DNA of 64,000 nt, taken from contig NZ_CP116034.1 in assembly GCF_027945075.1 (NCBI RefSeq), forward strand, positions 2,852,001 to 2,916,000, given 5' to 3'. This stretch comes from Chryseobacterium sp. CY350. GTDB taxonomy: Bacteria; Bacteroidota; Bacteroidia; Flavobacteriales; Weeksellaceae. Below, piece by piece: positions 18,059-27,555 of the stretch. The translations under genes were made by a program, and so were the position numbers. The notes under the pieces were generated by a model. It ran no database searches and was not told the origin of the DNA. It saw only the letters and a program-made list of their open reading frames with translations. Within the stretch, counting starts at the first letter, position 1. Each line of letters begins with the position of its first letter.

Positions 18059-19284
18059 AGTGGGCAGAAGGAATAGATAAATTAGGTTTAGGATTGTACT
18101 TTTTGCTTTGCATTTTTGCGATTGCCAACATTTACAGTGTAGACGAAGGTTTAGGTAAAAAACAATTGATTTTTTTCGGAATCTCTTTATTTGTAGGATT
18201 AATTATTTTTTTCAGCAGAAGTAAGTTTTTCGAAAATATGTCCGGCATCATTTATATTGGCGGAGTTTTATTACTGATCGGACTTTTTCCTTTCGGAAAA
18301 GAAATTTTAGGACAGAAAAACTGGTATAAATTCGGAAGTTTTACCATGCAGCCTGTGGAATTTGCTAAAATTGGGGTCGCTTTAATGCTTGCCAATTACG
18401 TTTCCGGTCCGGAGTTTAATTTAAAAAACAGAAAATCACTTTTAACTACTCTTGCAATTGTGGGAATTCCTGCTGTGGTGGTTTTAGCAATTCCTGACGT
18501 GGGTTCATTGTTGGTTTTCACAGCTTTTTTCATAGCGCTTTATCGTGAAGGTTTGAGCGGATGGTTATTCGGGATCGGATTTCTTTTCGCATCAGTATTT
18601 TTGATCTCATTAGCCGTAAATCCTTTGTATGTTGCCATTGCCATCATTATTATTGCCGCAATTTTGATATTCCTGAATTTTTATAAAATGAGTTGGGATG
18701 TCATCACGATCTCCAGTATTGCAGGCTCGATTATTCTTTTATGCGGGTTAGCTTTTGCCGCACCGTATGTTTTAGAAAAAATGCCAAAACACCAAAGAGA
18801 AAGAATCGAAGTTTTGTATAAAGGTGAAAAAGCTTTCAGAGATACTTCGGGTTACAATTTATTGTATTCTAAAACAGCAATCGGATCTGGCGGAATGTGG
18901 GGAAAGGGATATCGCGAAGGGTCAGTAACACAAGGGAAATTCGTTCCCGAACAGGAAACGGATTATATTTTTTGTACCGTTGGCGAAGAATGGGGTTTTG
19001 TAGGAAGTGCAATTTTAGTTCTTTGTTACATGGTTTTCATTGGCAGGATTTATTATCTCGCAGAACAGCAAAAGTCAGCATTTAACAGGGTTTTCGGATA
19101 TTCATTTGCCTCAATCCTATTGATGCACTTTTCCATCAATTTAGGGATGGTTATGGGCTTGTTTCCTACGGTTGGTATTCCTTTGCCGTACTTTAGTTAT
19201 GGAGGAAGTTCGTTGCTTGCCTTTTCAATGATGACTTTCATTTTCTTTAAATTGAATTACGCGGATAAAAACAGTTTGGTTTAA
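18055..19284 (+). CDS. rodA: SEDS peptidoglycan glycosyltransferase RodA
   Basis: 409 residues with about ten membrane segments. SEDS signatures seen: QPVEFAKIGVALMLA, VPEQETDYIFCTVGEEWGF, and the terminal FPTVGIPLPYFSYGGSS. It polymerises lipid II for the elongasome together with PBP2. The ATG overlaps the mrdA stop (ATGA), a tight coupling. Confidence 0.97.
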   Translation: MKWAEGIDKLGLGLYFLLCIFAIANIYSVDEGLGKKQLIFFGISLFVGLIIFFSRSKFFENMSGIIYIGGVLLLIGLFPFGKEILGQKNWYKFGSFTMQPVEFAKIGVALMLANYVSGPEFNLKNRKSLLTTLAIVGIPAVVVLAIPDVGSLLVFTAFFIALYREGLSGWLFGIGFLFASVFLISLAVNPLYVAIAIIIIAAILIFLNFYKMSWDVITISSIAGSIILLCGLAFAAPYVLEKMPKHQRERIEVLYKGEKAFRDTSGYNLLYSKTAIGSGGMWGKGYREGSVTQGKFVPEQETDYIFCTVGEEWGFVGSAILVLCYMVFIGRIYYLAEQQKSAFNRVFGYSFASILLMHFSINLGMVMGLFPTVGIPLPYFSYGGSSLLAFSMMTFIFFKLNYADKNSLV

Positions 19285-19372
19285 ACTAAAGCATTCTAAT
19301 CAATTCTTGGATGATCTTCACAGAAACAATAATATTTCTGGTCAATTCTTTTACACAAAATCATTAGAACCC

Positions 19373-19954
19373 ATGAGTGAAACTTATGTATCAGATCAAA
19401 ATTATGTTCAGTTAAATTTTGCTGAATCACCTTTGCAAATAGGCGAGTACGAAAACTGTACATTTAAAAACTGCAATTTTGAATATGCAAAGCTCTCTCA
19501 ATTTAAATTTACGGACTGTGAGTTTATTGATTGTAATGTAAGCATGATCAAATTGATCGGAACGGCTTTTCGGGATGTGATTTTCAAAGACTGCAAAATG
19601 TTTGGGATGCATTTCGATGACTGCAATGAGTTTGGATTGTCTTTCACATTTGAAGGCTGTGCTTTGAATAATTCTGTTTTCTATAAAACTTCAATAAAAC
19701 GAACCTCATTTAAAAATTGTAAACTGATTGAAGTAGATTTTGCTGAATCTGATCTGTCGAATTCACTATTTTCAAACTGCGATTTGAATGGCGCAACATT
19801 TGAAAATACTAATCTAGAGAAAACAGATTTTAGAACTTCTTTCAATTATACCATCAATCCTGATTCTAATAAGCTAAAGAAGACGAAATTTTCACTTTCA
19901 GAAGTTCACGGTCTCTTACGCAGGTTTGATATAGAAATTGACAGGAACAGCTAG
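19373..19954 (+). CDS. Pentapeptide-repeat protein
   Basis: 193 residues from ATG 19373; the frame continues to a TTG at 19307 but the extra 22 residues look unrelated. From residue about 25 to 160 the A(D/N)LxF-like five-residue rhythm is clear (CTFKNCNFEYAKL, SFKNCKLIEVDFAESDLSNS), predicting a right-handed quadrilateral beta-helix. Such proteins include McbG/Qnr-like gyrase protectors but most have unknown roles. It follows rodA by 88 bases and may be read with the operon. Confidence 0.85.
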   Translation: MSETYVSDQNYVQLNFAESPLQIGEYENCTFKNCNFEYAKLSQFKFTDCEFIDCNVSMIKLIGTAFRDVIFKDCKMFGMHFDDCNEFGLSFTFEGCALNNSVFYKTSIKRTSFKNCKLIEVDFAESDLSNSLFSNCDLNGATFENTNLEKTDFRTSFNYTINPDSNKLKKTKFSLSEVHGLLRRFDIEIDRNS

Positions 19955-20003
19955 ATTAAATAATTTATTTCAATTTTAAGATAATTATTAACTGATATTC
20001 AAA

Positions 20004-20032
20004 CAAAAAAAGCCATCAAATTTGACGGCTTT
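20004..20032 (-). terminator. Terminator of the NlpC/P60 gene
   Basis: AAAGCC/GGCTTT stem with inner TCAAATTTGA (one A-C mismatch), preceded on the plus strand by seven A, which is a U-tract for minus-strand transcription. It may also serve the convergent pentapeptide gene. Confidence 0.7.
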
Positions 20033-20055
20033 ATTATATTAATCAATTATCTAAA

Positions 20056-20742
20056 TTATAAACTAGAGGCTAAATTATTGTAGTTATCTCCGTTCTCATT
20101 GATTACTCTTTTGGCAAACCTGAATTTTGGTCCCCAATAAGAATCATTCAGCGAAGAGATCATTACACCTTTTGACGTTGCTGCATGAATAAATTTCACT
20201 TCTCCTTCTGCAGTTACGTCTTCTACGATTCCTACGTGAGAAATTCTTCTGCCGTGAGAAAAGAAAATAAGATCACCTTTCTGAAGGTTTTCCTTTTCAA
20301 CGCTTTCCCCTTCCTGAGACTGAGATGCTGCCACTCTTGGTAAAGTAAGTCCAGCTGCTGCACCAAAAACTGATAACACAAATGCTGAGCAGTCAATTCC
20401 GTTTCTGGTCATTCCACCGTATCTGTATGGAGTTCCCAAATAAGTCTGAGCCTCGGTTAAGATATTATCGATAGTCTTATTGTGTTTGATCGCTTTTGCG
20501 ATCTCTGTATTTTTTAAAGAATTCTTAGTGTTTGCGATAGCCACTGCTTTTTCAGAGATGAATGAGTTGATTAACAACTTTTTATCATTCTCTATCTTAG
20601 TATCTAATGCAGCTAGTTTGGCATCTGTTTTGTATTCTTTAGCATAAGTTGCCGGTTTTGAAACTACGTAATTAGTAACGCATGATTGTAGTGATATTGT
20701 AGAAACGAAAGCAACTAAATAAAACAAAACTCTTTTCTTCAT
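20056..20742 (-). CDS. NlpC/P60 (C40) peptidoglycan peptidase, lipoprotein
   Basis: 228 residues. The lipoprotein signal ends LQSC (Cys21). The C-terminal NlpC/P60 domain (about 95-220) has YLGTPYRYGG, catalytic Cys118 in GIDCSAF, His169 in SHVGIV and His186 in FIHAAT. These enzymes cut D-Glu-mDAP-type bonds in stem peptides. It lies convergent to the cell-elongation operon, in line with a wall-remodelling role. Confidence 0.93.
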   Translation of the reverse strand: MKKRVLFYLVAFVSTISLQSCVTNYVVSKPATYAKEYKTDAKLAALDTKIENDKKLLINSFISEKAVAIANTKNSLKNTEIAKAIKHNKTIDNILTEAQTYLGTPYRYGGMTRNGIDCSAFVLSVFGAAAGLTLPRVAASQSQEGESVEKENLQKGDLIFFSHGRRISHVGIVEDVTAEGEVKFIHAATSKGVMISSLNDSYWGPKFRFAKRVINENGDNYNNLASSL

Positions 20743-20792
20743 ATTTTTTAATTTCCGGTTGAAAAAGAAATATTTATTTCTCTAAAGCAGTA

Positions 20793-20800
20793 CAAAAGTA
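20793..20800 (-). promoter_or_regulatory. -7 element of the NlpC/P60 gene
   Basis: TACTTTTG on the minus strand, 50 bases before the ATG. Confidence 0.4.
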
Positions 20801-21024
20801 GATATTCCCGCTAAACTAGCCTCGGTATGATTATTGTCATGTTATTGTTTTAACATATTTTAACATCCAACGGCACTTTGTTAAAGAAAAAGTAGCCTCT
20901 ACGCCCGTGTTTTCGTAATTCAACCTTTTTTTTCATTAAGATTTTTTAACATAATATCTTGGTTGTCTTTATAGGTAGGAATTTCGTGATTTCATTACTT
21001 AAAATTTAGATGTTAAAAATCCAT

Positions 21025-21053
21025 AAAAAAAGTTCCCTGAAAAAACAGGGAAC
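21025..21053 (-). terminator. Rho-independent terminator after glnA
   Basis: An 8-bp perfect stem GTTCCCTG/CAGGGAAC (21032-21039, 21046-21053) with an A6 loop; seven A to the left give a U-tract on the minus strand. Confidence 0.88.
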
Positions 21054-21080
21054 CTTCACTAATATGGAACTTTACAGATG

Positions 21081-23276
21081 TTATCTTGTAAATAACATTT
21101 CTCTATATTTTGTCATTGGCCAAAGTTCATCATCTACCATCATTTCAAGATCGTCAGAAGCTTCTCTGATCGGATCAAATAACGGGATGACGCTTGTGCA
21201 ATACATTTCTGCCTGCTTCTGGCTTTCAGACGTTGCTTTTGCAGCTTCTCTGGCTTTCATAAGATCCTCAACACCCAATTTAATTTTAGAGATGTTTCCG
21301 GAAATCTGAGTAATTAAACTCATTTGCTCTTTTGCCAAATTCCTGAATTCTTTATCATCAAAAATTTCTTTAAGACCTCTTACGTTTTCAATAAGTCTGT
21401 TCTGATAGTTTAAAGCCGAAGGAATAATGTGGTTTCTTGCGATGTCACTCAGTACTCTTGCTTCGATATCAATTACAGTTGAATATTTTTCTAATTTGAT
21501 TTCGTTTCTCGCTTCAACTTCTCTGTGGTTAAAGATCCCAATTTCTTCATACAGATCAAGGAATTTCTGGTTCATCTCCTGCTTCAATGCTTCAGGAGTC
21601 GTTTTCCAGTTGTTCAAGCCTCTTTTTTCAGCTTCTAAAGCCCAGTCATCAGAATATCCGTCGCCTTCAAACATAATGTTTTTACACTGCTTGATGTATT
21701 CTCTTAGAACGTTGAAAATTGCTTCATCTTTTTTCAATCCTGTTTCAATTAAAGCATCAACTTCTTTCTTAAAGTCAGCTAATTGTTTTGCAGCAATTGT
21801 ATTCATTACGGTCATAGATTCTGCACAGTTTGCAGAAGAACCTACCGCTCTGATCTCGAATTTATTTCCTGTAAATGCAAAAGGAGAAGTTCTGTTTCTG
21901 TCAGTGTTATCCAACAAGATTTCAGGAATTTTTCCTACAACATTTAATTTTAAGTCTGTTTTTTCGTCCGGTGAAAGCTTTCCTTCTGTTACTTTTTCAA
22001 GCTCTTCCAAAACTCTGAACAATTGGCTTCCGATAAATACAGAAATAATTGCTGGTGGCGCTTCGTTAGCACCCAATCTGTGATCGTTACTTGCAGAAGC
22101 GATACTAGCTCTTAAAAGGTCAGCGTATTCGTGAACTGCTTTAATTGTATTCACGAAGAACGTTAAGAACTGTAAATTTTTCTTAGGATTTCTTCCAGGG
22201 CTTAAAAGGTTTTCACCAGTATCAGTTGCCAAAGACCAGTTGTTGTGCTTTCCACTTCCGTTTACTCCTGCGAATGGTTTTTCATGGAACAAAATATGGA
22301 AATGGTGTCTGTGAGCAATTCTTGCCATAACGTCCATCAACAGAGAGTTGTGGTCAACGGCAACATTTACTTCTTCAAACATTGGCGCAAGCTCAAACTG
22401 GTTTGGAGCCACCTCGTTGTGTCTTGTCGTAACAGGAATTCCCAATTTCATACATTCAACTTCCAGTTCTTTCATGAAATTCATGACTCTTGTAGGAATT
22501 GAACCGAAATAATGGTCATCCAATTGCTGTCCTTTTGCAGGAGAATGTCCTAATAGAGTTTTACCTGTTAAAACTAAATCCGGACGCGATTGATACAATG
22601 CTGAATCAACCAAAAAATATTCTTGCTCCCAACCTAAAGTAGGAGTTACTTTTGTTACATTTTTATCGAAATACTGCATTACATCAGTTGCAGCTTCATC
22701 CACAGCGTGCAAAGCTCTCAATAAAGGTGCTTTGTAATCTAAAGTTTCTCCTGTGTAAGAAATGAAGATTGAAGGAATACACAAAGTAGTTCCCATAATA
22801 AATGCCGGAGATGTAGGATCCCAAGCTGTGTAACCTCTAGCTTCAAATGTGTTTCTGATTCCACCGTTTGGGAAAGAAGATGCATCAGGTTCTTGTTGAA
22901 TCAATAAGTTTCCACTGAATCTTTCGATGGCTCGTCCACCTTCGATAGGTGTAAAAAATGAGTCGTGCTTTTCTGCAGTGCTTCCCGTCAATGGCTGAAA
23001 CCAGTGCGTGTAGTGTGTAACTCCTTTGCTCATTGCCCAATCTTTCATAGCTACTGCTACCTGATCTGCAATTAATCTCTGGATTTTACTTCCTTTTTTT
23101 ATAGCATCCATTATAGATTGGAATGCTTCTTTTGTTAAATATTCTCTCATTGTGTTTTCAGAGAATACATTTTCACAAAATAATTCTGACAATTTAGCAG
23201 GAATTTCTACCGAATTATCTTTTCTAAAGTCCTTGAATGGTAAAGTTTCTAAAGCTTTAAATCTTAAAGTTGACAT
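21081..23276 (-). CDS. glnN: Type III glutamine synthetase
   Basis: 731 residues from ATG 23276; the frame runs to a TTG at 23300 that is covered by a -7 element. The length and text (GRAIERFSGNLLIQQEPDASSFPNGG, VTTRHNEVAPNQFELAPMF, GKHNNWSL, SANDHRLGANEAPP-like segment) are those of GSIII, the large dodecameric glutamine synthetase common in Bacteroidota, not GSI. It assimilates ammonium into glutamine. It is a single-gene unit with its own promoter and terminator. Confidence 0.95.
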   Translation of the reverse strand: MSTLRFKALETLPFKDFRKDNSVEIPAKLSELFCENVFSENTMREYLTKEAFQSIMDAIKKGSKIQRLIADQVAVAMKDWAMSKGVTHYTHWFQPLTGSTAEKHDSFFTPIEGGRAIERFSGNLLIQQEPDASSFPNGGIRNTFEARGYTAWDPTSPAFIMGTTLCIPSIFISYTGETLDYKAPLLRALHAVDEAATDVMQYFDKNVTKVTPTLGWEQEYFLVDSALYQSRPDLVLTGKTLLGHSPAKGQQLDDHYFGSIPTRVMNFMKELEVECMKLGIPVTTRHNEVAPNQFELAPMFEEVNVAVDHNSLLMDVMARIAHRHHFHILFHEKPFAGVNGSGKHNNWSLATDTGENLLSPGRNPKKNLQFLTFFVNTIKAVHEYADLLRASIASASNDHRLGANEAPPAIISVFIGSQLFRVLEELEKVTEGKLSPDEKTDLKLNVVGKIPEILLDNTDRNRTSPFAFTGNKFEIRAVGSSANCAESMTVMNTIAAKQLADFKKEVDALIETGLKKDEAIFNVLREYIKQCKNIMFEGDGYSDDWALEAEKRGLNNWKTTPEALKQEMNQKFLDLYEEIGIFNHREVEARNEIKLEKYSTVIDIEARVLSDIARNHIIPSALNYQNRLIENVRGLKEIFDDKEFRNLAKEQMSLITQISGNISKIKLGVEDLMKAREAAKATSESQKQAEMYCTSVIPLFDPIREASDDLEMMVDDELWPMTKYREMLFTR

Positions 23277-23660
23277 ATAGTGTTGAATTTTATAGGGCAA
23301 ATTTACAAAAAAAATGAATTAAAAATCTTTTAACCCTAAAAATTTAAGGGGATCTTTTGTTTTTAATCATTTTTTTAAATTAAAATAAGCTTTCTGAGAG
23401 AGTGGCTGACCTTCAATCGTTGATTATGGTTTCGGATTTAAGTTAAAATACCATATATATAAGGATGGTGAAATTCTTTAATATGAAGAAAACTTATTCT
23501 AAAATTCTTCTGTCATTTCACAGGATATATTAATTTTAAAATTAAATTAAAAAGAGAATGGTTTTTTTAACTAGAAGTTTTAATTTGTTGGTTTTTAGTG
23601 TTTTAAACAATTTAAATTATTTTACGTAACTTAGCAGACTTTTTATAAAAAATTTAATAT
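23277..23660. other. Divergent intergenic region glnN / 562-aa protein
   Basis: 384 bases, very AT-rich. It contains the glnN promoter (23298-23305, minus) and a weak -7-like TAACTTAG (23627-23634, plus) 26 bases before the next gene. I see no ORF, RNA gene or strong hairpin in the middle. Confidence 0.55.
23298..23305 (-). promoter_or_regulatory. -7 element of glnN
   Basis: TAAATTTG on the minus strand, 21 bases before ATG 23276. Confidence 0.5.
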
Positions 23661-25349
23661 ATGACAAATTCTAGAGCGAGAGAAACTACTGAGGCAATTG
23701 AAAGACTATACATTTCTATGAGACACCTGTTTTATAGAGGATTTTTCAAGCCTGGAGGAGTTTCCGGTGAAAGCCTTAGAAGTTTGTTAAAAATCATTAA
23801 CCCGGAAATTTACGGTACCATGAATGTTCCCAGCAAATTGGAGCTCGATGGTTTGATGTATGTTTTAGACAGACTTCCTGAAGGTATTGAAGAATGTGCT
23901 TTCATTCATCTGACATCAGATGAGGGTTTTGATAAAGGTAGTTTTGAGCCTATTGTTCCTAAAAAGAGAAGAAGAAACTGCTACCGAATCGATGAACATC
24001 AGATGAACATCGAGGTTCTTTTGGGACGTTCTGAAATATATGATATTCTTACGCATTTAACTTTCTTATTCATAGAAGCAGATAAAATCAGGAATCTTGC
24101 TTTCATTCAGGATGAAAACTGGAAACCGACAAGAGCTTTCAAAATCATTGAGGAAGTAGTAAAAGGCGAGAAAAAATTTAGCAGAAGAGAAAAAGAAGTT
24201 GCTTTGATTCATTTGTCGTCTTTAATAGGAAGAACTTTTGATGAGACTTTGAATGCTTACAATTCTTTCGGAGACGATGATAATCCGGATCGTCTTTTCA
24301 AGATCATTTATAATTTAGGAAAAGCAAGCCTTGAAGATGCTAAGCAAAGCAGAGAGCGAGAAATACATTTTAGTGCAATTCTCAGAGAAAGAGTAGGGCA
24401 TCATTATTTTGGTGAAAAATGGGCGAATAAAGTGAAACAGGTTCTTTTTGAAAATGATCTTCACATGCGTCCGCTTCATATTATTTCGGCAAATATGCAC
24501 TCTGTGAAAAATATGCTTTTCGGAAACGATGCATTAAATAAAAAACAGACGAAAGAGGTAGATTATAAGCTTTACGAAGATATTTCAAACAAAAAAGATC
24601 TTCGTGATAAGGTTTTAAAATATGCTCTTGAAGAAGGTTTAATTTATATTCACGACAAAAGCGGAAGTAATATTGATGTTCAGATTATCGATTTAAGTAA
24701 AATTGATCTTAAAAATACACCATTCAACGGAGCAAAATTCAAGGGAGATGATGTGGTATTAGTTTTTGACTACGCATTTGGTGAACAGGCTTTTGAAGTG
24801 ATGGATGAGCTGCTGAGACCATTTGAGCAAAGAGGCGAAGTTTACATGATGAAGGTGAAGTCTGTTTCCATTATGGGAAAAGCAGGTATTTTGAGTGGCG
24901 GAAAGGGTGATATTATGATCCCGACCTCTCATATTTTTGAAGGAACAGCAGATAATTATCCTTTTGAAAATGCTTTGAAACTTGAAGATTTCAATGATGA
25001 TGAATTAAAAGCTTTTGAAGGAACAATGATTACCGTTTTGGGAACATCGCTTCAAAACAGAGATATTCTTTCTTACTTTATGAATACTTCATGGAAGGCA
25101 ATCGGTTTAGAAATGGAAGGAGCGCATTATCAAAAAGCAATACAGGTGGCTTCTAAAATCAGACATCATATAACGCCGGATCTTTTCGTTTGCTATGCCT
25201 ACTATGCTTCGGATAATCCTCTGGAGACAGGAAGTACACTTTCTTCCGGCGGATTGGGATTAACTGGTGTAAAGCCAACTTACCTCATCACTTTGAAGAT
25301 TTTAGAAAAGATTTTTGACAGTGCCGCAAAGGTTGCTGAGAAGAAATAA
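23661..25349 (+). CDS. Large conserved protein with nucleoside-phosphorylase-like C-terminal domain
   Basis: 562 residues, no signal peptide or membrane segment. The N-terminal ~340 residues are helical and charged and I do not recognise them (possibly the family called DUF6909; not certain). The C-terminal ~215 residues resemble the PNP/MTA-nucleosidase fold: VVLVFDYAFGEQ as first strand, GKAGILSGGKGDIMIP (406-421) like the G-x-AGGL...GDIV motif, and GLEMEGAHYQKAI (MEGA 485-488) like the nucleoside-binding ME(G/T)A motif. A role in nucleoside cleavage or sensing is inference. It is monocistronic between its own promoter region and a terminator. Confidence 0.85.
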   Translation: MTNSRARETTEAIERLYISMRHLFYRGFFKPGGVSGESLRSLLKIINPEIYGTMNVPSKLELDGLMYVLDRLPEGIEECAFIHLTSDEGFDKGSFEPIVPKKRRRNCYRIDEHQMNIEVLLGRSEIYDILTHLTFLFIEADKIRNLAFIQDENWKPTRAFKIIEEVVKGEKKFSRREKEVALIHLSSLIGRTFDETLNAYNSFGDDDNPDRLFKIIYNLGKASLEDAKQSREREIHFSAILRERVGHHYFGEKWANKVKQVLFENDLHMRPLHIISANMHSVKNMLFGNDALNKKQTKEVDYKLYEDISNKKDLRDKVLKYALEEGLIYIHDKSGSNIDVQIIDLSKIDLKNTPFNGAKFKGDDVVLVFDYAFGEQAFEVMDELLRPFEQRGEVYMMKVKSVSIMGKAGILSGGKGDIMIPTSHIFEGTADNYPFENALKLEDFNDDELKAFEGTMITVLGTSLQNRDILSYFMNTSWKAIGLEMEGAHYQKAIQVASKIRHHITPDLFVCYAYYASDNPLETGSTLSSGGLGLTGVKPTYLITLKILEKIFDSAAKVAEKK

Positions 25350-25372
25350 TTTCTGTTAAATTATAAAAATTG

Positions 25373-25403
25373 ACCTCAAGTGTTTTTGCATTTGAGGTTT
25401 TTT
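25373..25403 (+). terminator. Rho-independent terminator after the 562-aa protein gene
   Basis: A 10-bp stem ACCTCAAGTG/CATTTGAGGT with one G-U pair (25373-25382, 25389-25398), then six T. Confidence 0.85.
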
Positions 25404-25502
25404 CTTAAATGAAAAGCTGTAGAATTGTGAGTATTTGTCTTTAAATATCCAAAATTATCGAAATTCCTATTAAGAACTTTTGCGATTGTAATTTATAATC
25501 AT

Positions 25503-25572
25503 TGATGAGAATTTAACCTCATCAAAATAAAACAATCAAAAAAAGTAGCCTTAAAGGTTCAGATTTGAACCT
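25503..25572. repeat. Two perfect hairpins upstream of the M1 peptidase gene
   Basis: TGATGAG/CTCATCA (25503-25509, 25518-25524) and AGGTTCA/TGAACCT (25555-25561, 25566-25572). A -7-like TATCTTTA at 25588-25595 follows, so the hairpins are probably upstream of the transcript start. Confidence 0.4.
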
Positions 25573-25612
25573 CTTTTAAAAATTACTTATCTTTAAAAAA
25601 AATAAATCTTCA

Positions 25613-27454
25613 ATGAAAAAATCGTTTGCAATACTCTTTGCTTTGATCCTTTCACAATTTCAGGCGCAGCAAAATGCTTATTATCAGCAAGCTGCCCAAT
25701 ACAAAATGGATATTGATGTCAATGCAGAAAAATTTACCTACGAAGGAAATCAGACTTTAAATTATTCCAACAATTCGCCCGACGAGCTTAATGTCGTGTA
25801 TTTTCATTTGTACTGGAATGCTTTTAAACCCAACTCGATGATGGATCAAAGAGTTGCCGGACAAGGGAAAAATGGTGATTCGAGACTGCAAAAAGACGGA
25901 ATTTCAAGATTAGCATCAATTCCTAAAGATCAGGAAGGCGCACAAAATATTCACTGGATCAAACAAAACGGTAAAGAACTGAAATTTGAGATTCAGGAAA
26001 CCGTTATGAAGGTTTATTTAAATGAATCTTTAAAACCCAATTCTAAAACCACTTTTACCATGGAATGGGATGCCGTAATACCTCAGCAAATCAGACGTAG
26101 TGGAAGAAACAACCGTGAAGGTGTTGATATGACGATGACCCAATGGTATCCGAAAATTGCAGAATACGATTATGACGGTTGGGCAACGTTCGATTATGTC
26201 GGAAGAGAATTTCACGCACCGTTTGCCGATTTTGATGTTACCATTAAAATCAATAAAGATTATGTCGTAGGAGCGGGAGGAACGCTTTTGAATCCTTCAG
26301 AAGTGAGAGGTTACGACACCTCTGCAAAAATTAAAGCAGACAAAAATAAAGCCATCTGGAAATGGACTGCCAAAAATATGCTAGATTTTGCCTGGGCTGC
26401 AGACAAAGATTATTCCGTAGAAAGCTTTGATGTTCCGGAAGGCCCGAAAGTATTTTTTGTCTATCAGAAAAATGATAAAACAAAAGTTTGGAGCGAAGCG
26501 AAACCTTATGTAACCAAATATTTCCAGATTATGAATTCACGTTTTGGTAAATATGCTTATCCTTCTTACGCATTTATCCAGGGCGGAGACGGCGGAATGG
26601 AATATGGGATGTGTACCATGATTTTGGGTGAATCAAAAAATATTGAAGATTTAATGGGATTGATGGTTCACGAAGGCTCACACTCTTGGTATCAGCAAAT
26701 GCTTGCCACCAACGAACCTCTAAGACCTTGGATGGATGAAGGTTTTACAAGCTATGCTGAAAGTATCGTCATGCACCAATTATTCCCGCCCACAGATGAG
26801 CGACCAAATCCTTTCGTAGATAAGATTAATGCCTACAGAGGAATTGTGCAGAAAAAAATTGAAGAACCTGCAGTTTGGTTAGGCGATCACCATGATAATG
26901 GTACTGCATACAGTTTTGCAAGCTATGTAAAAGGTGAGTTGTATCTCGTTCAACTCGGTTACATTGTAGGTGAGCAAAATTTAGAAAAGATCATGTCCGA
27001 ATATTTCAACGAGTGGAATATGAAGCATCCCACAGACAGAGATTTCCTTCATATTGCGCAAAAAGTTTCTGGGATGGATCTGAAGTGGTTTCACCATTAT
27101 TGGATCAACACCACAAAAACCATAGATTATGGAATTAAAGACATACAGTACGACAAAAAATCTACCACGATAACATTATTGAACAATGGTCAGGTTCCGA
27201 TGCCGATTGATTTTAGCGTAATGACTACGGATAAAAAAATCGTTACGTACCAAATTCCAATGAATATGACTCATACATGGAAACAGAAAGATGGCTACGG
27301 TGATTTTACCACAGAAAAATATTGGCCGTGGACGCAGAAAGAATATACATTCACGATTCCATATACAAAATCTCAACTTTCATTATTAGGAATAGATTTT
27401 AGCCAGAGAATGGCGGATATAAATCCCGAAAACAATTTTGCTGAAGTAAAATAG
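25613..27454 (+). CDS. M1-family metallopeptidase (gluzincin), exported
   Basis: 613 residues with signal peptide (1-19, ending FQAQ). The zinc site is complete: HEGSH at 353-357 and Glu376 in DEGF, exactly the HExxH-x18-E spacing. The substrate-binding GxMEN motif is GGMEYG (328-332), with Tyr in place of Asn, as in several distant M1 relatives. It probably removes N-terminal residues from peptides in the periplasm or outside the cell. Confidence 0.92.
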   Translation: MKKSFAILFALILSQFQAQQNAYYQQAAQYKMDIDVNAEKFTYEGNQTLNYSNNSPDELNVVYFHLYWNAFKPNSMMDQRVAGQGKNGDSRLQKDGISRLASIPKDQEGAQNIHWIKQNGKELKFEIQETVMKVYLNESLKPNSKTTFTMEWDAVIPQQIRRSGRNNREGVDMTMTQWYPKIAEYDYDGWATFDYVGREFHAPFADFDVTIKINKDYVVGAGGTLLNPSEVRGYDTSAKIKADKNKAIWKWTAKNMLDFAWAADKDYSVESFDVPEGPKVFFVYQKNDKTKVWSEAKPYVTKYFQIMNSRFGKYAYPSYAFIQGGDGGMEYGMCTMILGESKNIEDLMGLMVHEGSHSWYQQMLATNEPLRPWMDEGFTSYAESIVMHQLFPPTDERPNPFVDKINAYRGIVQKKIEEPAVWLGDHHDNGTAYSFASYVKGELYLVQLGYIVGEQNLEKIMSEYFNEWNMKHPTDRDFLHIAQKVSGMDLKWFHHYWINTTKTIDYGIKDIQYDKKSTTITLLNNGQVPMPIDFSVMTTDKKIVTYQIPMNMTHTWKQKDGYGDFTTEKYWPWTQKEYTFTIPYTKSQLSLLGIDFSQRMADINPENNFAEVK

Positions 27455-27472
27455 TTTAGCCTTAAAAAAATG

Positions 27473-27505
27473 AATCCCCGAAGAGTTTTTCTTTGGGGAT
27501 TTTTT
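27473..27505. terminator. Bidirectional terminator between the M1 peptidase and serine hydrolase genes
   Basis: An 11-bp stem with one G-U pair (27473-27483, 27491-27501), T-run to the right; a weaker A-rich stretch lies to the left. Confidence 0.82.
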
Positions 27506-27555
27506 GTTTGTATAAGTAAATGGTTATATCAGTCTTAACCCTATAAAAATGCACT

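Larger units (their letters stand above)
20743..21080. other. Intergenic region between the NlpC/P60 gene and glnA
   Basis: 338 bases. It holds the leader and promoter of the NlpC/P60 gene on the right-hand side of its start (TACTTTTG, minus strand, 20793-20800) and the glnA terminator at its other end. Between about 20830 and 21000 I see nothing recognisable. Confidence 0.6.

Noticed and set aside
21427..22083. 218-codon plus-strand frame inside glnN
   Set aside because: Long, but antisense to a conserved GSIII segment; composition reflects the complementary codons and not a protein.
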